A stretch of 5,424 bases of DNA from Cellvibrionales bacterium UBA5860 (GTDB taxonomy: Bacteria > Pseudomonadota > Gammaproteobacteria > Pseudomonadales > Porticoccaceae): positions 1 through 5,424 of the forward strand of contig DJFY01000024.1 of the NCBI GenBank assembly GCA_002431545.1. The letters are read 5' to 3'. Shown here one piece after another: positions 1 to 5,364 of this stretch. The position numbers and the translations under genes were made by a program. Each line of letters begins with the position of its first letter. The first letter of the stretch is position 1. The notes beneath the pieces are model-generated. The model was given only the letters and a program-made list of their open reading frames with translations. It was not told the DNA's origin and did not search any database.

Positions 1-112
1 CGACCACGACCACGGAATTACTGTCGATCCTTAATTGCCTTTCCAGGTGTTTGCAACTAGCATTTTGCTTAGGCGCTTACCCGCTTCTCTTCGCAAACGA
101 CTGGGCCCCTGA

Positions 113-880
113 ATGAAAATATTGTTAAAGCTGGTTGGAATACTGGTACTTGTCGTCGCCATACTCGTTGGCATTGGCATTTACTTTCTTGATAGCGGCA
201 TCAAGAAAGCCGTGGAAACCCTGGGGCCACAATATATTCAGACCGACGTCAAACTCGCCAGCGCCCGACTCACACCCTGGTCCGGCGAGGGCAGCATGCG
301 CGGCCTGGTCGTCGGCAATCCGGAAGGCTTCGATACGCCCAACGCCCTGTCACTGGGTGAAATCGCACTGGACGTCGACATCCAGAGCGTGACCTCAAAT
401 CCGGTCCTGGTAAAAAGCCTGCGCGTGATCAAACCGGTAATCACTGTGGAGCAGGGACGATCGGGTTCCAACCTTCAGCAACTGCAGAAAAATATTCAGC
501 GTTCGACGAGCTCCGAAAGTGGCGACAAGGTCAGCGAACCTGCGACAAACAGCGACACGCAAAAGAAAATAATCATTCGGGAACTGCTTGTCAGCGGCGG
601 CAAGGTCCGCTACAGCAACCCTCTGGTTCTAGGCAGCAAGACCGTCGATCTCACACTGCCGGACATACGCTTGACCGACATCGGTGAAAAATCCAACGGG
701 GCTACCGGCGCAGAAATCGCCGCACAACTGATCCGGGCACTCAATAAATCCGCCATGTCCGCAGTCGGGAATGCAGACCAGCTAAAGGCCCTTGGTAAAG
801 AGGTCGAGGGCCGATTGCAGGAAGAGAAGAAAAAAATCGAAGATACTATTGGCGGTCTGAAAGGACTCCTGGGCAAATAA
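113..880 (+). CDS. AsmA-like membrane-anchored periplasmic protein
   Basis: Encodes 255 residues. Residues about 5-25 form one hydrophobic N-terminal segment (signal anchor or uncleaved signal peptide), so the rest is expected in the periplasm. Residues about 40-115 resemble the beta-rich repeats of AsmA/DUF748-type proteins: a GSMRGLVVGNPEGF stretch at 60-73, then alternating hydrophobic strands ending in VIKPVITVEQ and an SNLQQLQKN segment. A polar, Ser/Thr-rich linker lies near 129-150, and a second strand-rich part (IIIRELLVSGGKVRY) follows. The tail (about 221-255) is highly charged and probably helical. AsmA-like proteins are linked to outer-membrane assembly and lipid transport, but this protein is far shorter than classical AsmA and the exact role is unknown. 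The ATG at 113 is chosen because the anchor begins directly after it; the upstream Shine-Dalgarno match is poor. It is 87 bases upstream of the aldehyde dehydrogenase with no obvious functional link. Confidence 0.8.
   Translation: MKILLKLVGILVLVVAILVGIGIYFLDSGIKKAVETLGPQYIQTDVKLASARLTPWSGEGSMRGLVVGNPEGFDTPNALSLGEIALDVDIQSVTSNPVLVKSLRVIKPVITVEQGRSGSNLQQLQKNIQRSTSSESGDKVSEPATNSDTQKKIIIRELLVSGGKVRYSNPLVLGSKTVDLTLPDIRLTDIGEKSNGATGAEIAAQLIRALNKSAMSAVGNADQLKALGKEVEGRLQEEKKKIEDTIGGLKGLLGK
184..209. repeat. perfect 10-bp inverted repeat inside the AsmA-like gene
   Basis: CTTTCTTGAT (184-193) and ATCAAGAAAG (200-209) are exact reverse complements separated by AGCGGC. The element lies in the coding sequence, across the end of the transmembrane segment. 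It could form an mRNA hairpin or be a dimeric protein site. The inner TTGAT/ATCAA halves match FNR half-sites, but their spacing is 6 and not the 4 of an FNR box. Confidence 0.6.
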
Positions 881-954
881 TAACGGGCAGGCAGTAACTA
901 GCCGGCAGGGGAATATCGGGCGCGCCACTCGGAAATAACCAATATATCGATATC

Positions 955-959
955 GGGAG
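955..959 (+). promoter_or_regulatory. ribosome binding site of the aldehyde dehydrogenase
   Basis: GGGAG lies 8 bases before the ATG at 968. This is a good Shine-Dalgarno match with near-optimal spacing and supports that start codon. Confidence 0.65.
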
Positions 960-967
960 TTGACACC

Positions 968-2386
968 ATGATTGTGAGAGACAAGTTTTATATCGGCGGC
1001 GAATGGGTGACGCCTGAGGGCGCAGATACGCTCCAGGTTGATAATGCCTCGACCGAAGAAATCATCGGTACCGTGCCCGCCGGCATGGAAGCAGATGTCG
1101 AACGCGCTGTCGCGGCCGCCGCGGCCGCTTTCGAAACATGGGGCATGACCACCGCCAGCGAGCGCCAGGCTTATCTTAAAAAACTCCACACAGCCATGGA
1201 GCAACGCCAGGACGAACTGGGAGAAGTCATGTCGCAGGAACTGGGTATGCCGCTGGCGCTGGCTAAACCTATTCAGGCGGGCTTGCCACTGCAAAGCGTC
1301 AGCAACTTCATCAAAATTCTCGATACCTACGAATTCGAAGACCACATCGGCAACTCCGACATCATCAAGGAGCCGGTTGGCGTGGTCGCCTGCATCACAC
1401 CCTGGAATTACCCACTGCACCAGATTATGGCCAAGGTCTGCCCGGCACTTGCTGCGGGCTGCACGGTCATCGTCAAACCCAGTGAAGTGGCACCGCTGAC
1501 GGCCTTTATGCTCGCCGAAATGGTCGAAGAAGCGGGTTTTCCCGCCGGTGTGGTCAACGTCATCACCGGCCTGGGTCCAGTCGTGGGCGAAGCACTGGCC
1601 AAACACCCGAAAGTGGACATGATTTCCTTTACCGGTTCGACCCGCGCCGGCAAACGGGTGGCCGAACTGGCGGCCGATACGGTCAAGCGGGTCGTCGTCG
1701 AACTGGGCGGCAAGTCGGCGTCGGTAATTCTGGACGATGCCGAGCTTGCTGACGCCGTACGCGGCACAGTTAACGATTGTTATTTCAACAGCGGCCAGAC
1801 CTGTGCTGCGCACACGCGCATGCTGGTGCCGGAGAGCAAATATGAGGAGGCGGCCAAAAAGGCGGTCGAGGTTGCCCGATCTCTCAACATTGGCAAGGCC
1901 GATGACGCCAATGCCAAACTGGGGCCTGTGATCTCCAAAACCCAGCAGGAGCGGGTGCGGAGCTATATCAAGAAAGGTGTCGAAGAGGGCGCCGAACTAC
2001 TCTGTGGTGGCCCAGAGCAGCCGGACGACCTGCCGGAAGGTTACTTCATCAAGCCGACTGTATTCGGCAAGGTCACTCAAGACATGACTATTGCCCGGGA
2101 GGAAATATTCGGCCCTGTGCTCAGTATCCTGACCTACAAAGATGAAGAAGACGCCATTCGTATCGCCAACGATACCGTCTACGGGCTGTCAAACGGCGTC
2201 TGGTCCAGCAACCCGGACCACGCCAAAAAAGTGGCGCGTAGGCTGCGCAGCGGTAACGTCATTATCAACGGGGGCGCTTTCAATATGATGGCTCCCTTTG
2301 GCGGCTACAAGCAGTCCGGTAACGGGCGCGAACATGGGCCCTACGCGCTGGACGATTACCTGGAAACCAAAGCCCTGCAGATGTAA
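968..2386 (+). CDS. NAD(P)-dependent aldehyde dehydrogenase
   Basis: Encodes 472 residues, a normal length for the ALDH superfamily, which oxidises aldehydes to carboxylic acids in the cytoplasm. All hallmark motifs are present: TPWN at 144-147 (Asn147, oxyanion hole), KPSE at 170-173 (cofactor binding), FTGST at 221-225 (Rossmann glycine motif), ELGG at 245-248 (Glu245, general base), GQTC at 276-279 (Cys279, nucleophile), EEIFGPV at 378-384 and PFGGYKQSG at 443-451. Glu173 sits where NAD-preferring enzymes hold the adenosine ribose, so NAD+ is the likelier cofactor (inference). An alanine-rich stretch at 47-54 is part of the normal N-terminal helix. The substrate cannot be read from the sequence; it is one of the many broad ALDHs acting on aliphatic, aromatic or terpenoid aldehydes. 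The 121-base gap to the next gene contains a hairpin, so co-transcription with the membrane cluster is possible but not shown. Confidence 0.95.
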   Translation: MIVRDKFYIGGEWVTPEGADTLQVDNASTEEIIGTVPAGMEADVERAVAAAAAAFETWGMTTASERQAYLKKLHTAMEQRQDELGEVMSQELGMPLALAKPIQAGLPLQSVSNFIKILDTYEFEDHIGNSDIIKEPVGVVACITPWNYPLHQIMAKVCPALAAGCTVIVKPSEVAPLTAFMLAEMVEEAGFPAGVVNVITGLGPVVGEALAKHPKVDMISFTGSTRAGKRVAELAADTVKRVVVELGGKSASVILDDAELADAVRGTVNDCYFNSGQTCAAHTRMLVPESKYEEAAKKAVEVARSLNIGKADDANAKLGPVISKTQQERVRSYIKKGVEEGAELLCGGPEQPDDLPEGYFIKPTVFGKVTQDMTIAREEIFGPVLSILTYKDEEDAIRIANDTVYGLSNGVWSSNPDHAKKVARRLRSGNVIINGGAFNMMAPFGGYKQSGNGREHGPYALDDYLETKALQM

Positions 2387-2412
2387 GCCAATGATGTAAA
2401 CCCATGAAGAAC

Positions 2413-2440
2413 GACCGGGGATGCGCCAGCATCACCGGTC
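2413..2440. repeat. strong hairpin between aldehyde dehydrogenase and membrane cluster
   Basis: GACCGG (2413-2418) pairs with CCGGTC (2435-2440), and GATGC (2420-2424) pairs with GCATC (2429-2433). There is one G/A mismatch (2419/2434) and a four-base GCCA loop. It starts 26 bases after the aldehyde dehydrogenase stop. No T-run follows on either strand, so it does not fit an intrinsic terminator. It may be an mRNA 3'-end stabiliser, an attenuating structure or a REP-like element. Confidence 0.6.
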
Positions 2441-2496
2441 CGTCCCTACCGCGCATTATTAAACCACCACGTCGGTAAAGAATAATCACCAGCCCC

Positions 2497-2503
2497 GGGG
2501 AGG
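2497..2503 (+). promoter_or_regulatory. strong ribosome binding site of the six-helix membrane protein
   Basis: GGGGAGG contains a full GGAGG core ending 4 bases before the ATG at 2508. It is the strongest Shine-Dalgarno in the window and fixes the start of the three-gene membrane cluster. Confidence 0.7.
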
Positions 2504-2507
2504 CGCA

Positions 2508-3215
2508 ATGAATAGCAAATCACAACTGTTTTGCGCCTGGTGCGGCATCGGTTTCCTGTTGCTGTTTACCGCAGGCTGGTGGTTTCTCGCGCGTTTTCTA
2601 CCGCCACCGGCGCCTTCTCTTGACGCCGCCGAAGTTGCCGCCATCTACCAGCAACATACCGGGGGTATTCGGTTCGGGCTGGTATTGGCAATGATCGCTG
2701 CAGCGCTGACCGCCCCGTGGGTTGCGGTCATCGCAATTCAACTACGCCGCATAGAAGGCAATACCCCGGCACTCGCCTATACCATGCTCGTTGCCGGTGC
2801 CGTCGGCGTCTTGGTTTTGCTGCTACCGACGCTGCTCTGGACGACCGCCGCCTTCAGGCCGGAAAGGGGCGCAGACCTGGTCATGCTGCTCAACGATCTC
2901 GGCTGGCTCCTTTTTGTCATGACCTTTTCGCCATTTTTTATTCAAAACCTGGTCATTGGGCTGGCCATTCTCGGCGACAAAGGCGCGGAACCTGTTTTTC
3001 CCCGATGGCTGGGTTATTTCAATATCTGGGTCGCTATCCTGTTCGTGCCTGGAGGCCTGGTCACCTTTTTCAAAACCGGCCCCTTTGCCTGGAATGGACT
3101 CCTCGCGTTCTGGCTGCCCCTGGTCGTGTTTTTCATCTGGTTTCTCATCATGTTCGCGGCCCTGTTGTCGGCCATTCGACAACAGTCCGGTACGACAGCC
3201 AGCAGCGCAGTTTAA
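2508..3215 (+). CDS. six-helix integral membrane protein of unknown function
   Basis: Encodes 235 residues. About six hydrophobic segments are visible, near residues 9-31, 54-78, 88-112, 128-157, 168-188 and 198-222, so this is an inner-membrane protein. A short polar loop (PPPAPSLDAAEVAAIYQQHTGG, about 32-53) separates helices 1 and 2. I see no heme-binding His pairs, Cys motifs or nucleotide-binding signatures: the only histidine is His50, in that loop. I do not recognise a named family. It starts with a strong ribosome binding site and ends 17 bases before the NorE-like start, so it very probably belongs to one transcript with the NorE/NorF-like genes. A role as assembly factor, subunit or partner of the same redox complex is a context inference only. 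The C-terminal tail (about 223-235) is short and polar. Confidence 0.85.
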   Translation: MNSKSQLFCAWCGIGFLLLFTAGWWFLARFLPPPAPSLDAAEVAAIYQQHTGGIRFGLVLAMIAAALTAPWVAVIAIQLRRIEGNTPALAYTMLVAGAVGVLVLLLPTLLWTTAAFRPERGADLVMLLNDLGWLLFVMTFSPFFIQNLVIGLAILGDKGAEPVFPRWLGYFNIWVAILFVPGGLVTFFKTGPFAWNGLLAFWLPLVVFFIWFLIMFAALLSAIRQQSGTTASSAV

Positions 3216-3232
3216 TCCGGGATGTTCCGTCC

Positions 3233-3805
3233 TTGACTTCGCCGCCCCCGGCGATACAACGCCTTCCCGGTGAAGCGGGCATCTGGGTGCTTGTCCTTGG
3301 CGACATGTGCGTCTTCGGGTTGTTTTTCGGCGTATTTACATACTTTCAGGGATTGAACCCCGAGCTGTATAGCCAATCCCAGGCAACGCTGAACACTCAC
3401 TACGGCGCCGTCAATACTCTGTTGTTATTACTTAGCTCGTGGCTTGTCGTCGTCGCCGTGGATGGGCTTCGCGAAGGCCATAATATACGTGCTGCAAAGT
3501 TTCTGATTTCAGCCTTTCTATGCGGTGCCGGGTTCTGTGTCATTAAGGTGATCGAATACAGCGAAAAAATAAGCAGCGGCATAGGCATCACCACCAATGA
3601 GTTCTTCATGTACTACTATGTGCTGACCGGGCTGCATTTCCTGCACGTCCTTATCGGTATGGCCGTGCTGATCTACCTCGCAGGCAAAACCAGGCGGGAG
3701 CTAAGCGATAAAGACATCCAGGTTTTCGAAAGCGGCGCGATCTTCTGGCATATGGTCGATCTGTTATGGATCGTTATTTTCCCTCTACTTTATCTGGTTA
3801 ATTAA
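3233..3805 (+). CDS. norE: cytochrome c oxidase subunit III-like protein (NorE type)
   Basis: Encodes 190 residues from TTG at 3233. Five transmembrane helices lie near residues 16-38, 58-76, 88-108, 124-150 and 168-188. This matches NorE, which lacks the first two of the seven helices in classical oxidase subunit III. Family signatures are clear: LPGEAGIW (11-18), KVIEY with Glu108 in helix 3, TGLHFLHVLIG (132-142) and FWHMVDLLWIVIF (171-183). NorE-type proteins are non-catalytic partners of nitric oxide reductase or related heme-copper enzymes. The frame is open far upstream, but that part only shadows the preceding gene. No in-frame ATG occurs before Met25, and starting there would delete the conserved LPGEAGIW. 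TTG 3233 follows the upstream stop by 17 bases and has a weak GGGA at 3219-3222. The gene is followed 2 bases later by the NorF-like gene. The symbol reflects family resemblance; involvement in NO reduction is unproven because no norCB is present. Confidence 0.82.
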   Translation: MTSPPPAIQRLPGEAGIWVLVLGDMCVFGLFFGVFTYFQGLNPELYSQSQATLNTHYGAVNTLLLLLSSWLVVVAVDGLREGHNIRAAKFLISAFLCGAGFCVIKVIEYSEKISSGIGITTNEFFMYYYVLTGLHFLHVLIGMAVLIYLAGKTRRELSDKDIQVFESGAIFWHMVDLLWIVIFPLLYLVN

Positions 3806-3807
3806 CC

Positions 3808-4092
3808 GTGACAGCGCTGATTAAGCATCCGGCAACACCAGTGTGGTTTGTGCTTGTGGCTGCAACCCTCATCGCCTGGTGGTTCGGTGACAATGCCGCC
3901 AGGGAACCAGGGCAATCTGTCCTATGGACGAGTATCGCATTGATTGCCATCGCTTTTTTTAAAGTGAGGCTGGTTATCCGGCATTTTATGGAAGTCAAAA
4001 ACGGCCCCTGGCAATTGCAATTGATTTGCGAACTCTGGCTGCTGGGCGTATGCGGCGCACTCTGCGGCATGAAGTGGTTAGCCAGATATTAA
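3808..4092 (+). CDS. norF: cytochrome c oxidase subunit IV-like small membrane protein (NorF type)
   Basis: Encodes 94 residues with three hydrophobic segments near 12-26, 39-56 and 70-87. The length and topology are those of the prokaryotic subunit IV/NorF family. The conserved loop after helix 2 is present: KVRLVIRHFMEVKNGPW (52-68), matching the family pattern of a basic, Phe-Met-Glu, small-residue-Pro segment. The start is GTG at 3808, two bases after the NorE-like stop, with no visible Shine-Dalgarno, so translation is probably coupled to the upstream gene. NorF is a small accessory protein found with NorE beside nitric oxide reductase in denitrifiers, and relatives accompany terminal oxidases. 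It has no catalytic residues of its own. Nothing downstream continues the cluster: its stop overlaps the first copy of an 18-bp direct repeat and a gene-poor stretch follows. Confidence 0.78.
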   Translation: MTALIKHPATPVWFVLVAATLIAWWFGDNAAREPGQSVLWTSIALIAIAFFKVRLVIRHFMEVKNGPWQLQLICELWLLGVCGALCGMKWLARY

Positions 4093-4189
4093 TTAATAAC
4101 CACAAGGAATATGTAACTATTTCACAAAAGAGCGGTGACTATTTCACCGAAACCCCCCAGTACCCCTGATAAATTCATAACCACAAGGA
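4091..4189. repeat. 18-bp direct repeat pair flanking a 63-bp segment
   Basis: AATTAATAACCACAAGGA (4091-4108) recurs as AATTCATAACCACAAGGA (4172-4189), 17 of 18 bases identical, with a period of 81 bp. The first copy includes the last two bases of the NorF-like stop codon. Both copies end in a Shine-Dalgarno-like AAGGA, but ATG 4111 is followed at once by TAA and ATG 4189 opens only four codons. The enclosed 63 bp (4109-4171) contain two further 13-bp repeats. Possible origins are a local duplication, recombination between repeats or an insertion scar. Confidence 0.75.
4113..4149. promoter_or_regulatory. two tandem 13-bp palindrome-like sites 22 bp apart
   Basis: GTAACTATTTCAC (4113-4125) and GTGACTATTTCAC (4135-4147) differ at one base and start 22 bp apart, about two helical turns. 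Each is an inverted repeat around CTATT. The second is perfect when extended: CGGTGA (4133-4138) and TCACCG (4144-4149). This arrangement suits two dimers of a DNA-binding protein on one face of the helix, or terminal transposase-binding repeats of a lost insertion element. The GTGA/TCAC halves resemble CRP half-sites, but the spacer is 5 and not 6. Confidence 0.5.
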
Positions 4190-4264
4190 TGGTGGGTCAT
4201 TAGGGAGCCGATTCAGGAAGAATTTCTCTGCTGGCAAGGATGACATGAAGTCGCTTGCGCCGGC

Positions 4265-4282
4265 TGCGGCATGGATGCCGCA
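4265..4282. repeat. palindrome TGCGGCAT-GG-ATGCCGCA
   Basis: Perfect 8-bp arms (4265-4272 and 4275-4282) surround GG. As RNA, six G/C-rich pairs would form with a six-base loop. The CATGGATG core resembles dispersed intergenic repeats that I recall from some gammaproteobacteria; that resemblance is from memory and was not checked. Confidence 0.5.
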
Positions 4283-4580
4283 CCAATCCCACGACTATGA
4301 TCGCGCTGGATCGTCTCCCCAAGACGACTTCTCTTGCACGATTAATTCCACTGGGTCGCTATTGCGCGAGCATTATCCGTTTTCGCCCTGGCAGGGTGTG
4401 TCAAACAGCTGCATATCAGGCAGTCACACCAATTTCTGCCGCCATCTGGGCTGAGACGCCGCGTGCCTGCACCTTGCCCCTGCCAGCAGGATTAGGCGCC
4501 ACCTCGAATTGAAATCGCGCCGGCATCACCACCCTGATTTTGCGTGTCACCGCACAATTTATCCCTCGTATTCTGCTACA

Positions 4581-4609
4581 CTTTGCAAAAATACGCAGGC
4601 TGCGCAAAG
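4581..4609. repeat. nested inverted repeats upstream of the regulator promoter
   Basis: CTTTGC (4581-4586) and GCAAAG (4604-4609) are reverse complements with 17 bases between them. Inside and overlapping lies CGCAGGCTGCG (4594-4604), symmetric about G4599. The block sits about 32-60 bases upstream of the TTGACT box. It could be an operator or activator site for the Crp-type gene, but no protein is identifiable. Confidence 0.3.
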
Positions 4610-4640
4610 GAACACTAAACCAGCTTGCAATCTCAAGTTT

Positions 4641-4666
4641 TTGACTTAAATAACTTTAAATATAAT
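4641..4666 (+). promoter_or_regulatory. candidate sigma-70 promoter of the Crp-type regulator
   Basis: A perfect -10 hexamer TATAAT lies at 4661-4666 and a good -35 hexamer TTGACT at 4641-4646 in AT-rich sequence. The spacer is only 14 bases, shorter than the usual 16-18, so the -35 may not be used and an activator may be needed. Transcription would begin near 4673, giving a leader of about 17 bases before the ATG at 4690. Confidence 0.5.
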
Positions 4667-4689
4667 CTCGCACACTGGATTGAAGCTGC

Positions 4690-5364
4690 ATGACCCACAG
4701 CACCAGCGGCGAAGAAGAATTGGATCGATCCACGCTGCTCGGCCGTGTGTCTATCTTCAGTTCTCTGCCCAACGACACATTGTTATCGATCGCCGGCGAG
4801 ACAAAACGCCGGTCATACCCCAAGAACACCCTGCTGTTTGTCGAGGGTGACGAAAGCGACAATCTCTTCATCATCGAATCTGGCGTGGTCAAGATCTTTG
4901 CCAGCGACGAGGAGGGCAACAACGTTACGCTTAAACTTCAAAGCACAGGCGACTATTTTGGCGAACTGGCCCTGATCGACCGCCAGACCCGCTCGGCCTC
5001 GGCCATCACGCAAACCGAAGCTTCCCTGATTACACTCGCGCGATCGAGTTTTGAAAGCCTGATGGAGGGCAACCCCTGTATTTGCCACAATATACTGGAA
5101 GCGCTTGTTCGCCAGGTCCGTGCCCTGACCGAGTCGGTCAAGGATCATGCGCTATCCGACGTCTATGGCCGTGTGGTCAAAGTCCTGCAAAACCAGGATA
5201 AATACCAAAGCCGCAAACGCCTCACCCACGCCGACATATCAGACATCGTCGGCGCATCCCGGGAAATGGTCAGCAAAATAATCAAAGAACTCAGCTTGGG
5301 CGAATATATCGAGCAAAGCCCCAACTGTTTTGTCATCAAGAAAAAATTACCTAAACACTGGTAA
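4690..5364 (+). CDS. Crp/Fnr-family transcriptional regulator
   Basis: Encodes 224 residues, typical of the family. An N-terminal cyclic-nucleotide-binding-type beta barrel spans about 20-120, with the cassette FGELALIDRQTRSAS (90-104) holding Gly91, Glu92, Arg101 and Ser102, equivalent to the CRP residues that bind the cAMP ribose and phosphate. A dimerisation helix (about 134-155) leads to a winged helix-turn-helix: LTHADISDIVGASREMVSKI (178-197). Recognition residues Arg191, Glu192 and Lys196 match CRP Arg180, Glu181 and Arg185 (the last conservatively changed), so a GTGA-type half-site is expected. In contrast, the C-helix positions equal to CRP Arg123, Thr127 and Ser128 appear as Gln142, Leu146 and Thr147, so cAMP binding is uncertain. 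The FNR-type N-terminal cysteine cluster is absent; the only cysteines are 130, 132 and 213. ATG 4690 has a weak ribosome binding site. It may regulate the upstream membrane cluster, but that is context inference only. Confidence 0.92.
   Translation: MTHSTSGEEELDRSTLLGRVSIFSSLPNDTLLSIAGETKRRSYPKNTLLFVEGDESDNLFIIESGVVKIFASDEEGNNVTLKLQSTGDYFGELALIDRQTRSASAITQTEASLITLARSSFESLMEGNPCICHNILEALVRQVRALTESVKDHALSDVYGRVVKVLQNQDKYQSRKRLTHADISDIVGASREMVSKIIKELSLGEYIEQSPNCFVIKKKLPKHW

Larger units (their letters stand above)
4093..4689. other. 597-base repeat-rich region without a convincing gene
   Basis: No coding frame here is persuasive. The two + strand frames (4245-4454, 4255-4512) overlap each other and their translations are rich in Ser, His, Cys, Pro and Arg, with no recognisable motif. 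The first has an AAGGA four bases before its ATG, which is the only point in its favour. The minus-strand frame at 4416-4607 is likewise unrecognised. What is visible: the direct repeats at 4091-4189, the tandem sites at 4113-4149, a palindrome at 4265-4282, a 9-bp inverted repeat (4388-4396 with 4478-4486), inverted repeats at 4581-4609, and a promoter near 4641-4666. I see no tRNA or terminator. The base composition looks less codon-like than the flanking genes. A decayed gene, an insertion scar or an unannotated small RNA are all possible. Confidence 0.6.

Noticed and set aside
1..116. Possible 3' end of an upstream gene: a frame ending DHDHGITVDP with stop at 32-34, and another frame open from base 3 to a TGA at 114-116 overlapping the ATG at 113.
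   Set aside because: Too short to judge. The second frame has a poor codon pattern and no recognisable sequence; neither can be confirmed without upstream DNA.
782..1813. 343-codon open frame on the minus strand.
   Set aside because: It lies opposite the aldehyde dehydrogenase, whose motifs are all intact; the His/Asp/Arg-rich translation is a typical antisense shadow.
2474..2490. GGTAA-N7-TCACC upstream of the membrane cluster as a further copy of the GTRA/TCAC sites.
   Set aside because: The spacer is 7 and not 5, and the centre does not resemble CTATT, so the similarity is probably chance.
2717..3232. N-terminal extension of the NorE-like frame.
   Set aside because: It overlaps the six-helix protein gene out of frame, and its translation is Arg/His/Pro-rich with no membrane character, unlike the real NorE part.
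4245..4512. Small + strand frames of 69 and 85 codons; the second contains LDRLPKT, reminiscent of the LPKTRSGK motif of acyl-CoA synthetases.
   Set aside because: The resemblance stops after six or seven residues, the two frames overlap, and neither translation looks like a folded protein. Only the AAGGA before 4245 favours a gene.
4641..4654. TTGAC-TTAA-ATAAC as an FNR/DNR box.
   Set aside because: The left half is close to TTGAT, but the right half ATAAC does not match ATCAA; it is better read as a -35 element in AT-rich DNA.
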